Shown in pieces: positions 26,735 to 35,160 of a DNA stretch of 38,028 nucleotides (position 1 is the stretch's first letter; each line of letters opens with the position of its first letter). The position numbers and the translations under genes were made by a program. The notes under the pieces were generated by a model, which saw nothing but the letters and a program-made list of their open reading frames with translations, did not search any database and had not been told where the DNA came from. Source of the DNA: JAVVEW01 sp032251045 (GTDB taxonomy: Bacteria > Pseudomonadota > Gammaproteobacteria > Methylococcales > Methylomonadaceae). Where the stretch lies: the NCBI GenBank assembly GCA_032251045.1, contig JAVVEW010000023.1, forward strand, positions 1 to 38,028, written 5' to 3'.

Positions 26735-27280
26735 ATGATGAAACACACTTTCAATGACGGCTTCACCGCACTGGAGCTGATGATTACCGTGAGCATAGCC
26801 GCCATTGTCATGGTCGTTGCCGTGCCCTCTTACCAGGGCGTACTGGAGCGCAATCGCCTTAAACAAGTGCTGGAAGGGTATAAAGTCGATTTGCAGCTAA
26901 CCCGTACCGAAGCCTTGAAACGACAAACGCCTGTTGTCATCAGCCGAAAAGCGGGCGCCGCCGGGGCCTGGTGCTATGGTTTGACCGTCAAAAACGATTG
27001 TGACTGCGCGGTCAGCGATTCGACCGCTGCTGATTTTTGCGAGCTTAAACGCATCGACAGCGCCAACTTCGGCGCAATTGCCTTAGCGGCGCAATCTGCA
27101 AACACCAATACCTTTGACCCAAGGCGAGGCACCACGGGTGCGAGCGGAGTCACGTTTACATCTGAGCAATATGCAGGTCGCGTTATCGTTTCCAATACCG
27201 GCCGGGTCAAGTCTTGTGCGCCGACAGGCGGCCTTCTGCCCAGTGGCAAAAAGGGCTTGCCAAGCCTGTCTGATTGCTGA
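26735..27280 (+). CDS. fimT: FimT/GspH-like minor pseudopilin
   Basis: A 181-residue pseudopilin with the leader MMKHTFNDG, cleaved before FTALELMITVSIAAIVMVVAVPSYQ (Glu at +5), then a GspH/FimT-type globular domain. Cysteines (KNDCDCAVS...FCELK, and two near the C-terminus) suggest disulfides. It opens the minor pilin set. ATG at 26735 or 26738 is used; AGGTG is a weak ribosome site. FimT proteins in competent relatives bind DNA through the pilus, so a part in DNA uptake is possible, not shown. In the 376-bp gap before it, TATAAT at 26581-26586 is the only promoter-like element seen. Confidence 0.85.
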   Translation: MMKHTFNDGFTALELMITVSIAAIVMVVAVPSYQGVLERNRLKQVLEGYKVDLQLTRTEALKRQTPVVISRKAGAAGAWCYGLTVKNDCDCAVSDSTAADFCELKRIDSANFGAIALAAQSANTNTFDPRRGTTGASGVTFTSEQYAGRVIVSNTGRVKSCAPTGGLLPSGKKGLPSLSDC

Positions 27281-27300
27281 TGCAAAAAGGAGCATTACCC

Positions 27301-28041
27301 ATGAAAACCCAGCGAGGATTGACGCTTTTAGAACTGATGATTTCGATGCTGGTCGGCTTGATTGTCATTGGCACCACCTTGGTTATTTACCAGAGCACGA
27401 TCACTGCCAACAGCGACATCACCCGCGCCACCCGCCTGAATCATGACCTGGATAGTGTCATGAGCTTGATGATTAACGACATTCGCCGGGCTGGTTTTTG
27501 GTTTGGCGCCACCGCACAAGCCAACACCCTGAACAATCCATTCGCCACACCCGCCAACAATATCAATATCGTCAATTTCTCAGGCACCAGCGATTGCATT
27601 CTATACAGTTACGACATCAGTAACACGGATGACGACACTGACCCTGATCAATTCAAATTCAATTTTTTCGGCTTCAGGCTGAATGGGGATCGCATTCAAA
27701 TGCGCCTTAGCGGCGAGAACAGCACCGATTGCAGTAACGGGTCAGATGCCTGGGAATCGTTTACCCTGAACACGGGTCACGAACAAATCAACATTACCGA
27801 ACTGACTTTCAGCTTTGAAGAAACCGGGCAGCTGGCAGCCACCTCCCGCTGTCGTAATAAAACCGACCCGACATCGTCAACCGACAACATTGACTGCACA
27901 ACCCCATCCACGGGCGATCAACTGGTACAGCGCCGCCTGGTCAATATCGTGCTGACCGGGACATTTGGCGACGATGCCACGGTCACCAAAACGCTGCGCG
28001 CCAGTACTCAAGTGCGCAATGACCGCCTGTATGTATTTTGA
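27301..28041 (+). CDS. pilW: PilW-like minor pilin
   Basis: A 246-residue protein with leader MKTQRG cleaved before LTLLELMISMLVGLIVIGTTLVIYQS, then a globular domain. PilW is a minor pilin that primes type IV pilus assembly and retraction. The start at 27301 is set by AAAAGGAG ten bases before ATG; the frame open from 27274 runs through the fimT end. It lies 20 bp after fimT and 16 bp before pilX. Confidence 0.85.
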   Translation: MKTQRGLTLLELMISMLVGLIVIGTTLVIYQSTITANSDITRATRLNHDLDSVMSLMINDIRRAGFWFGATAQANTLNNPFATPANNINIVNFSGTSDCILYSYDISNTDDDTDPDQFKFNFFGFRLNGDRIQMRLSGENSTDCSNGSDAWESFTLNTGHEQINITELTFSFEETGQLAATSRCRNKTDPTSSTDNIDCTTPSTGDQLVQRRLVNIVLTGTFGDDATVTKTLRASTQVRNDRLYVF

Positions 28042-28057
28042 CGCCTGAGGTGCCATC

Positions 28058-29377
28058 ATGACCACCCTCCCCCCTCCTCGCTATCAACAACGCGGCTTTG
28101 CTACCACGCTCATCGCCCTGATCTTACTGATTGGCATCACCTTAGTGGTATTAACCAGCAGCAAAACCATTCTCACCGAAACACAAATGAGCGCCAATCA
28201 GTACCGCGACACCCAGGCCGAAGCGGCGGCAAGCGCGGCCATGGATCGTGGCATCGCCTATTTCATGGCAGGTGGCATCGACCAAATCGACAACAGTACC
28301 GGCCTCTCCGGCGCCGACAATCAGGTTGATTTTTCCGCACCAGACGCCACGCAACAGCCCACGGAAGCCAGCTGTGCCATGCCCGCCACGCCTGCCGCTC
28401 CGGTCACTTTAACCGCCAGCGGCCAAACCAATCTGGCGCTGTTCTACTACGATATAACATCGGGTAACGCCTGTGACTGCCAACCCGGCATGAACTGTTT
28501 TAACGCAACCATTTTTGGCGCCATTCCCACCAAACGCGCCATGATTGTCGCCAGAGGCTGGAGCGACGATTGCTCAGCCGTGCGCACAACATTCCAATGC
28601 CTGGATTCCTTTGCGATTCTCAACGGTGGCGGCCCTAAACAGCCTTTTGTACTCAAAGCCGGTGTAGCAGCATTTGGTAACGCCACCATCGTTAACCGTT
28701 ATAACAACAGCAGCATCTGGTCGGGCAGTATTCCGGACACCAGTAGCGCCGCATTCGGCACATACCTGAGGCCAAGCAACACGCGCATAACCGATTACGA
28801 CAAAGAAGATCTCGATGACCCGGATGAAACGCAGAATACCCAGAAAGTTTCTGACCGCAATGCCGGCGCCGGTATCGATGTCATCGGCAACGACCCTAAC
28901 CTTGCCAGCCTGACCAATAAGGATTTTTTTGACTTGTTTTTTGCCTTGAGCAAAGGCGAAATACGCAGCATGGCCGATGACCTCAACCAGCTTTACAACG
29001 CCGGAACCACCCCGCCCAACACTGTAACCGGACTGGTTTGGGTTGGCCCCTTGAATGCCCCTTCCACGACAACCACCAGCATTGGCGGTGCCGGCACCAC
29101 CATCGGCAGCCCTAACGTACCGGTGATCATGATTGTCAATGGTGATTTGAAAATCACCGGCGGCCAGGTTCATGGCGTGATCTTCGTTGCCGGCGAATTA
29201 AGCATCACCGGTAACCCCGTGGTTAAGGGCAGTATCATCAGTAACGCCGTCAATAACGGCTCAGGCGGCACGCTAAAGTTGGTTTATGTTCCGCTTGGCG
29301 ACAGCACCGTTGACGACCCCTTCATTCCCGGCACTGGCGCGATCGTGGCCGGTTCCTGGCGTGACTGGACCCCTTAA
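28058..29377 (+). CDS. pilX: PilX-like minor pilin with a long C-terminal extension
   Basis: A 439-residue protein, more than twice the usual PilX. The leader ends in QQRG and the helix begins FATTLIALILLIGITLVVL without glutamate at +5, as usual for PilX/GspK-type subunits that cap the minor pilin complex. The body has several cysteine-containing loops (GNACDCQPGMNC). The last 100 residues contain repeated short strand segments (VMIVNGDLKITGGQVHG, FVAGELSITGNPVVKGS), resembling right-handed parallel beta strands. It lies between pilW and pilV and probably sits near the pilus tip; the extension's role is unknown. Confidence 0.78.
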   Translation: MTTLPPPRYQQRGFATTLIALILLIGITLVVLTSSKTILTETQMSANQYRDTQAEAAASAAMDRGIAYFMAGGIDQIDNSTGLSGADNQVDFSAPDATQQPTEASCAMPATPAAPVTLTASGQTNLALFYYDITSGNACDCQPGMNCFNATIFGAIPTKRAMIVARGWSDDCSAVRTTFQCLDSFAILNGGGPKQPFVLKAGVAAFGNATIVNRYNNSSIWSGSIPDTSSAAFGTYLRPSNTRITDYDKEDLDDPDETQNTQKVSDRNAGAGIDVIGNDPNLASLTNKDFFDLFFALSKGEIRSMADDLNQLYNAGTTPPNTVTGLVWVGPLNAPSTTTTSIGGAGTTIGSPNVPVIMIVNGDLKITGGQVHGVIFVAGELSITGNPVVKGSIISNAVNNGSGGTLKLVYVPLGDSTVDDPFIPGTGAIVAGSWRDWTP

Positions 29378-29400
29378 ACTTTCCTGACATGGAGAATCCC

Positions 29401-31779
29401 ATGCGTTCATTATTGATCAGACAACGAGGCGTTGGCCTGCTGGAGGTTTTAATTGCCACCGGCGTTATTGCCTTTGGCTTGCTGGCCGTAAGCTCCCTAC
29501 AGGTTGGCTTGCTGGGGGAAAGTGGCGACAACAAAATTCGTGCCGAGGCCATTGTGCTGGCCAATCAGAAAAAAGCGGAATTTCGTGATCGCGTTGACGC
29601 GGGTATATGGCCTACCAATTCTGCCGATTCTGCCGACCCCCGAAACATTGCCAGCGGCAAGGATCAAATCGATGGCACCAATGCCGTTTTTCAGCGTTTC
29701 TGGCAAGTCACCCCGGTCACCAACCCCGACCAACGCCTGGAAGTTGCTGTCTATGTCACCTGGGGCGCCACCGGCGATCTGGTTAAAGCCGCCGGCGACA
29801 GCGCCGCCGCGCTGACCGCCATGAACAGCTCCGCCTCGGTGCAGGATGAGCGGGTAAGCGTCCAGACGGAATTGACACTTCAAGATCCCATCGCCTCCTT
29901 AAACGCTGCGGCCGGCAGTCTTGGCCTGACCAAAAGCCCGTCACCTGTCGCAGGCTCCTCGGATGAGATTTTTGACGAGCGCAATATTCCGCTGTTCGAT
30001 GACAACAATCAACTATTGGAAGGTATTGACGCTCACGATGCCAGTCAAGGGCTTTATACGCGTGAGGTCGAGGGTGAAACCCAATATCTCAAAGACCTTG
30101 GCGATGGCTTTGGCGAAGTTGTTTTTCTATGCCCGGACGCCAGCGCCAACATCACCGAATTTGAAAATGGCTTGTTTGCCCGCCGGGTCGATGATGATGA
30201 GCTTGACGGCAAAGAGTCCATTGAGCTGTTTGTACCCACCGGTGACGGCCTCAGTTGCCGGCGCGAAATTCGCTTTAATGGCGGCATTATCATTCCTATT
30301 TCCGGGATTGTGTATTCTCGTGCGACCCAAAAGAACAACGACCCGTTACTGGATGTTAGCCTGTTCACCTTCAATGCCTCTGAAAGTGGCGCGTTTTGTG
30401 TCTTCAAACCGGAACCCGACTCAACCTCCGCACCTTATGTCTGCTATGTGGGCGGCAACTGCGCCGATGGGCCTGATGGCATCCACAATCTCGATGGCGA
30501 TATCGCTACAGCAGGCCAAGACACCTGGTTCACGGAATGCCCGAAACCGGCCATCGCCAAGCAAAGCGTAGGCCCCGGTGGCTGGCGCGGCAATGTTGGC
30601 TTGCTGGGTGTGGCCAGTAACGGCGATAACACCTGTTTTGCCGAGGAATTAGCCGGTGCGCCGGCAACCTTGAACACCGCCAGAAACTACTTCACCCGGC
30701 GGCAAAATGGCAGCATTATTCGCAACGAGGGCGTCAATAAACCTTATGACTGCCATAACTTTTTAATCATCAATGGCAAAAATACCAAGACCCAGGTTGC
30801 CAACGAATGTCAGAAACAGGCGCAATCGATCAGCAACCTGAAACTGGCGTCCAAGTTTATTCAACGCTCTCTGTCCGGCACCACACTCAATGCCGTCGAT
30901 ACCAGCGTTGACAACAGCCTGTGCCCAGGCGTCAGCGCGCCTACGTTCATCTTGTCAGGCAACTTTGATCCTGAAGCCGGAAGCACACCTACGGTCACGA
31001 TTACCGACGGCAATACCAGCAATACCTGCACCGCCACAACCACTACCTACAGCTGCACCATCACAACCGACCAGCCAAAAGTCACCATCAGCGCCAGCCA
31101 AGGGGGAAAAGATGACAGCTGCATTGTGGCACCCTCCTCGACGGGTTGTACCCTGACCTTAGCGACCGCCACAAACCATACCTGGACGATTAATGGCCAA
31201 ATCACCGGTGGCAAGCGCGACGAGGTTACCGTAGCCATCAATGGCAGTGATTGCAACATGACCCACCCCACTGACGGCAGTCCGTCAACGTACCAATGCA
31301 CCCTGGAAACAACCGCCAGAACCGCAACCCTGAACGCAACCGGTGGCGGCGTAACCCCATCTGACGTAACCATGGAACTTAATCCGCTGACCGATGATAA
31401 CGGTAACCTATCGTATGCCATCGAGGGGCCTAATTTCAGTGCCATTATTCCAAGAACCCTCGAAGGTACAATCTCTATCGCCAGGCAAGTTACCGTTACC
31501 GAAACTTCTATCGCTGTTCTGGAGGGAAGTTGCAACAGCTTTACCAGCACCACCGGCAATCAAACCTACACCTGTACGGTACCGGATGGCGTTGCCAATA
31601 CCTTGACCCTGACCATTTCGCCACGCTGCAGTGTCGCACGGCAATCCAAGGCCTTTGAAATTACACAAGGCTCAGACAGCGCCACCGGCACCGGAACCCT
31701 GGCGATCGACCTGGGCACAGTCACCAGCAACATCAGCAAAGACTTTGACATCGGCGTATCCAACGAGAAATGTCAGTAG
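29401..31779 (+). CDS. pilV: Giant PilV-like minor pilin with Cys-rich repeat domain
   Basis: The leader MRSLLIRQRG is followed by VGLLEVLIATGVIAFGLLAVSSLQ (Glu at +5), the PilV signature, but the protein has 792 residues against about 180 in typical PilV. The N-terminal 150 residues are PilV-like; the middle is unrecognised; from about residue 515 to the end there are three related beta-rich Cys modules (NTCTATTTTYSCTI, DCNMTHPTDGSPSTYQCTL, SCNSFTSTTGNQTYTCTV). Such modules suggest a surface-exposed adhesin-like tip. The start at 29401 is preceded by GGAGAATCCC; the ATG at 29389 is less likely. No pilY1 follows. Confidence 0.8.
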   Translation: MRSLLIRQRGVGLLEVLIATGVIAFGLLAVSSLQVGLLGESGDNKIRAEAIVLANQKKAEFRDRVDAGIWPTNSADSADPRNIASGKDQIDGTNAVFQRFWQVTPVTNPDQRLEVAVYVTWGATGDLVKAAGDSAAALTAMNSSASVQDERVSVQTELTLQDPIASLNAAAGSLGLTKSPSPVAGSSDEIFDERNIPLFDDNNQLLEGIDAHDASQGLYTREVEGETQYLKDLGDGFGEVVFLCPDASANITEFENGLFARRVDDDELDGKESIELFVPTGDGLSCRREIRFNGGIIIPISGIVYSRATQKNNDPLLDVSLFTFNASESGAFCVFKPEPDSTSAPYVCYVGGNCADGPDGIHNLDGDIATAGQDTWFTECPKPAIAKQSVGPGGWRGNVGLLGVASNGDNTCFAEELAGAPATLNTARNYFTRRQNGSIIRNEGVNKPYDCHNFLIINGKNTKTQVANECQKQAQSISNLKLASKFIQRSLSGTTLNAVDTSVDNSLCPGVSAPTFILSGNFDPEAGSTPTVTITDGNTSNTCTATTTTYSCTITTDQPKVTISASQGGKDDSCIVAPSSTGCTLTLATATNHTWTINGQITGGKRDEVTVAINGSDCNMTHPTDGSPSTYQCTLETTARTATLNATGGGVTPSDVTMELNPLTDDNGNLSYAIEGPNFSAIIPRTLEGTISIARQVTVTETSIAVLEGSCNSFTSTTGNQTYTCTVPDGVANTLTLTISPRCSVARQSKAFEITQGSDSATGTGTLAIDLGTVTSNISKDFDIGVSNEKCQ

Positions 31780-31815
31780 GCGCTATGAGCGCCCCGGCCT
31801 GCGCCAGGCCGGGGC
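31779..31815 (+). terminator. Overlapping hairpins at the pilV/murJ convergence
   Basis: GGCGCT-ATG-AGCGCC (31779-31793) and GCCCCGGCCTG-CGC-CAGGCCGGGGC (31791-31815; 11-bp perfect stem) share bases 31791-31793 and so compete. The second lies wholly inside the murJ 3' coding end. After it on the plus strand comes AGCTTTGTTG, a weak U-tract. It probably ends pilV transcription. Confidence 0.6.
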
Positions 31816-33300
31816 AGCTTTGTTGAGCAACGCTAAGGTCAGGGCATAAACCAGCATCGCCGCCACTATCCAGGTGCCTAGCAGGGTCAGTTGCATTAAG
31901 CGACGCGGCTCGGCCAGTAACGCAGACGGATCAAAGCCCGTTAACAGCAACGCCATGGCCAGACAAGCCAGCAACACCTTCAGCAACCAGCGCCCCGACA
32001 TCTGGGCGCTGCAATACCAACCATAACGCTGTGCACAGCGCAGCATCAGCACCGCCTGCAGCAATACACTCACCGAAGCCGCCGCCGCCAGATTTTGATG
32101 ATTGCCCAAAGCCATCAACAAGCCATTCAATAGCCCATGCAACAACAGACAACCCAAAACCATCGGCAACAACCGCGCCAATTGCCGCGTTGCCGCAGCG
32201 GCGCTGATCAACGTCTTGCTGATTAACAAACCCAGCAAGCCCGGCGCATACGCAGCCAAGCTTAACGCCGCCTGACGTGCATCCTGAGCGGAAAAGTCGC
32301 CGGCCAAAAACAACACCGTCATGATTGGCCGCGCCAACCAGGCCAGGCCCAGCACTGCCGGCAAGCCCAGCATCACGCAAACCTTTAAGCCGCCCGCCAC
32401 CCAGTGCTGAAAATCCCGGTCGTGCTGCCCTTGATAGTCCACCAAACGGGTCAGAAACAGCGTACTCAACAGCGCACTGCCCAAGCCCAGTGGAAATTCC
32501 AACAGCCGCTCGCCATAATAAAGCCAGGAAACACTGCCCGGCTGTAGATAACTCGCCGCCCAGGTATCCAACAGCCAATGCGCCTGCGCCATGATGGCCA
32601 ACCACAGCGCCGGACCAAAAGACCAGCCAGACGCATAACCACAGGACAAGGCAATGCCTGAGCGTGCCAGGCCTATGCGATAAACGGCCATCATGACCAC
32701 ACACAACTGCACACCGCCTGCCAGCACCAGGCCAATCGGCAAAGCGTTCATCGGCCGCGCCAAATAAGGCGCGAGTACGAAACCGGCCAGAATCATTCCG
32801 AAGTTCAAAATCATAGGCAGCATTGCTGGCAACAGTGGCCGTTCTTTGAACAACAGATAACTGCCCAAGATACCGGTCAAGCACGCCAGCCCGCCATATG
32901 GCAGCATCCAGCGCGCCCATTCAATGGCCAAAACCAGGGTGTTTGGCGAGGCCGCAAAACCAGGCACTAAAAGAGCCAAAATCCACGGCATGAACCAGGC
33001 CGCCAGCACTGTCCACAGCAGTGCCCAGGCCGCCTGACGGCGCAGGGTGTGGTATAAAAAGGCCGCCAAGGTGTGCTGCTTGGCATGGTATTTCAACTGC
33101 GGCAACAGTGCCTGACTGAACGCGCCTTCCAGCAGCAACCGGCGCATCGCGTTGGGCAGCCGAAAAGCGGCGAAAAATGCGTCGCTTTGCCCACCGACGC
33201 CAAACCAATAGGCAATCAAGCCATCGCGCAACAAGCCCAGCAGGCGCGACCCTAATGTAGCCAGCGTGATGAACAGCGTGTTTCTAACCATCGGCATCAC
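31783..33300 (-). CDS. murJ: Lipid II flippase MurJ
   Basis: An inner-membrane MOP-superfamily protein that flips lipid II for peptidoglycan synthesis. The 505 residues contain about 14 hydrophobic helices; the N-terminal LLGLLRDGLIAYWFGVGGQSDAFFAAFRLPN is the diagnostic MviN/MurJ start with a cationic patch, and GLGSALLSTLFLTRLV and the KTLISAAAA segment follow. It is convergent with pilV, 3 bp between stops, and divergent from rpsT across 405 bp, the frequent rpsT-murJ neighbourhood of gammaproteobacteria. Confidence 0.95.
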   Translation of the reverse strand: MMPMVRNTLFITLATLGSRLLGLLRDGLIAYWFGVGGQSDAFFAAFRLPNAMRRLLLEGAFSQALLPQLKYHAKQHTLAAFLYHTLRRQAAWALLWTVLAAWFMPWILALLVPGFAASPNTLVLAIEWARWMLPYGGLACLTGILGSYLLFKERPLLPAMLPMILNFGMILAGFVLAPYLARPMNALPIGLVLAGGVQLCVVMMAVYRIGLARSGIALSCGYASGWSFGPALWLAIMAQAHWLLDTWAASYLQPGSVSWLYYGERLLEFPLGLGSALLSTLFLTRLVDYQGQHDRDFQHWVAGGLKVCVMLGLPAVLGLAWLARPIMTVLFLAGDFSAQDARQAALSLAAYAPGLLGLLISKTLISAAAATRQLARLLPMVLGCLLLHGLLNGLLMALGNHQNLAAAASVSVLLQAVLMLRCAQRYGWYCSAQMSGRWLLKVLLACLAMALLLTGFDPSALLAEPRRLMQLTLLGTWIVAAMLVYALTLALLNKAAPAWRRPGRS

Positions 33301-33327
33301 CGTAACCGTTCACAGCCTGAAAAAATT

Positions 33328-33570
33328 CCCCTTTGCAAAAGGCTATGTTTGCGTTAACAGTTGAGACTCGGCTGCCCGCCCCATAGCAGTTTGTAAGATC
33401 AGTTCGTAGGTTGGGCAAAGCAGCAGCGTGCCCAACAAATGCCAGCGCCTAGATTGGGCACGTCACTTTTTGTTCCTTTGCCCAACCTACAATATTTCTT
33501 CAAAAGGCCCAGGATAAATGGAAAGTTCACATTCAACTATTCGTGCGAACATAGCCTTTGCAAAAGGGGG
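33328..33570. repeat. Long inverted repeat flanking the murJ-rpsT spacer
   Basis: The left arm (33328-33353) and the right arm (33545-33570) are near-perfect inverted copies of about 25 bases that share GGCTATGTT and TTTGCAAA in opposite orientation; a weaker match continues inward to 33364 and 33533. Between them lies a second inverted structure (33406-33490). The 405-bp gap 33301-33705 holds this element and the rpsT promoter, and no gene that I can support. Confidence 0.7.
33406..33490. repeat. Nested palindromic element (GTAGGTTGGGC type)
   Basis: GTAGGTTGGGCAAAG (33406-33420) and CTTTGCCCAACCTAC (33476-33490) are perfect 15-bp inverted arms. Inside, CGTGCCCAA (33427-33435) pairs with TTGGGCACG (33454-33462). 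This form is common as a non-coding mobile or structural repeat in proteobacteria; no transposase is present. Confidence 0.75.
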
Positions 33571-33636
33571 AAGCCAGTAGCAGCTCTCCCTGAAAAAGAG
33601 CGACGCCAGTAGAGCAGGCCTTCCGGCAATCTTTGA

Positions 33637-33665
33637 TTGACAGCAATTTCGGTAACAAGGATAAT
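33637..33665 (+). promoter_or_regulatory. Strong sigma70 promoter of rpsT
   Basis: TTGACA (33637-33642), a 17-base spacer and GATAAT (33660-33665, 5/6) make a near-consensus promoter. The leader to the rpsT ATG would be about 35 bases. Confidence 0.8.
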
Positions 33666-33705
33666 GGCGCGTTTAGTTTTCACCGGTTTAGGAATACAAC
33701 GATTC

Positions 33706-33972
33706 ATGGCCAATTCATTACAAGCACGCAAAAGAGCCCGCCAAGCGGAAAAACGCAGAAGCCGCAATGCCTCGCAACGCAGTGAAATGCGCACCTTCGT
33801 CAAAAAAGTCCGCGCTGCCATTGCCGCCGGCCAAGCTGATGATGCCCGCAACGCTTTTGTTAAAGCTCAATCTGTCCTTGATGCTGCGGTCACTAAAGGC
33901 TTGATCCACAAAAACACAGCCGCACGCAGCAAAAGCCGCTTGAACGCCAGCATTCGCAAATTAGCGCAATAA
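33706..33972 (+). CDS. rpsT: 30S ribosomal protein S20
   Basis: An 88-residue, very basic helical ribosomal protein that binds 16S rRNA early in small-subunit assembly. The start MANSLQARKRARQAEKRR and the end TAARSKSRLNASIRKL are diagnostic. The ATG at 33706 is preceded by AGGA; reading further upstream to 33637 would run into the promoter. E. coli rpsT is regulated at translation by its own product; I cannot see whether this applies here. Confidence 0.96.
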   Translation: MANSLQARKRARQAEKRRSRNASQRSEMRTFVKKVRAAIAAGQADDARNAFVKAQSVLDAAVTKGLIHKNTAARSKSRLNASIRKLAQ

Positions 33973-34001
33973 CACGCTTCGTGACATGTTAAAGCCCGGA
34001 T

Positions 34002-34023
34002 AACGCCAGCTCACGCTGGCGTT
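34002..34023. terminator. Bidirectional terminator between rpsT and proB
   Basis: AACGCCAGC (34002-34010) and GCTGGCGTT (34015-34023) form a perfect 9-bp stem with a TCAC loop, between the convergent rpsT stop (33972) and proB stop (34030). U-tracts are weak on both sides. Confidence 0.65.
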
Positions 34024-34029
34024 GCTCCT

Positions 34030-35160
34030 TCAAGAGGTGGCAACAATCACCATATTATCGCGATGAATCAGTTCCGCCTCATCGGCGTAACCTAGCAGTT
34101 GCGCAAAACGGTGACTGGGCTGACCGGCAATTTTGCGCGTTTCCATCGCTGCATAATTGCTCAAGCCACGCGCAATTTCCCGGCCACCCGCACTCACGCA
34201 GGCCACCAAATCGCCACGCTGAAACTCACCCACAACCTGCTTGACCCCCACCGCCAACAAGCTGCGCCCTTGATGCAGCAACACCTCGATCGCACCCTCA
34301 TCCAGCACCAACCGCCCTTTCACCTGCAACTGCCCGGCCAGCCAGCGCTTACGCGCCATCAGTGGCTCGGTGGTAGCCGCCAGGTAGGTGCCCAACACAT
34401 CGCCCCTCATCAGTCGCTCCATACAGGCCGGCTCGTTGCCGCCAACAATCACGGTTGCGGCACCAGAACGCGCTGCCAGACGCGCCGCACGAACCTTGGT
34501 GGACATCCCGCCCCGACCCAGCCCACTGCGACTGCCACCGGCCATTTGATCCAATTCAGGACTCTCCACCGAAACCTCGCTAATCAAACGCGCTGCAGGG
34601 TCCAGACTCGGGTCGGCAGTAAATAAGCCCGCCTGGTCGGTCAGCAGAATCAGCAGGTCGGCCTCAAGCAAATTGGCAACCAGCGCGGCCAGGGTATCGT
34701 TGTCACCAAAGCGAATTTCATCGGTAGCGACAGCATCGTTTTCATTGATGATGGGAATAACGCCCAGCGCCAGCAAGGTCAGTAATGTGCTGCGGGCATT
34801 CAAATAGCGACGCCGATCGGATAAATCATCATGCGTCAACAACACTTGCGCGGCGATTAAGCCATGCCTGTGGAAGTTATCTTCAAAAATTCGATTCAGC
34901 CCCATCTGCCCGATGGAGGCCGCCGCTTGCAGTTCATGCAAGGTTTTCGGACGCTGCGTAAGACCCAACCGGCACATGCCTTCGGCAACGGCGCCGGAGC
35001 AAACCAGAACCACCTCCACCGCCCTTTGACGCAATTGACTGATTTGCGCAACCCATTCGGCAATGGCAGCCTGATTCAGGCCGCGCCCGCCATCCGTCAG
35101 CAGGGAGCTGCCAATTTTGACAATAACGCGCTGGGCGCTGGCAAATTCAGCTCGGCTCAC
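34030..35160 (-). CDS. proB: Glutamate 5-kinase
   Basis: First step of proline synthesis: phosphorylates glutamate with ATP. From GTG 35160 the protein has 376 residues: an amino-acid-kinase domain (VIVKIGSSLL; SIGQMGL; INENDAVATDE; GRGGMSTKVRAARLA) and a C-terminal PUA domain (about 285-370). The GTG start at VSRAEF overlaps the obgE 3' end by 14 bp; a TTG at 35196 would add 12 residues. Neither has a good Shine-Dalgarno, and GTG is preferred as it brings the protein near the family length (E. coli 367). proA is not adjacent. Confidence 0.93.
   Translation of the reverse strand: MSRAEFASAQRVIVKIGSSLLTDGGRGLNQAAIAEWVAQISQLRQRAVEVVLVCSGAVAEGMCRLGLTQRPKTLHELQAAASIGQMGLNRIFEDNFHRHGLIAAQVLLTHDDLSDRRRYLNARSTLLTLLALGVIPIINENDAVATDEIRFGDNDTLAALVANLLEADLLILLTDQAGLFTADPSLDPAARLISEVSVESPELDQMAGGSRSGLGRGGMSTKVRAARLAARSGAATVIVGGNEPACMERLMRGDVLGTYLAATTEPLMARKRWLAGQLQVKGRLVLDEGAIEVLLHQGRSLLAVGVKQVVGEFQRGDLVACVSAGGREIARGLSNYAAMETRKIAGQPSHRFAQLLGYADEAELIHRDNMVIVATS

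Noticed and set aside
33537..33851. Minus-strand 104-codon open frame across the rpsT region.
   Set aside because: It is antisense to rpsT and the repeat element, has no family resemblance and no ribosome binding site.
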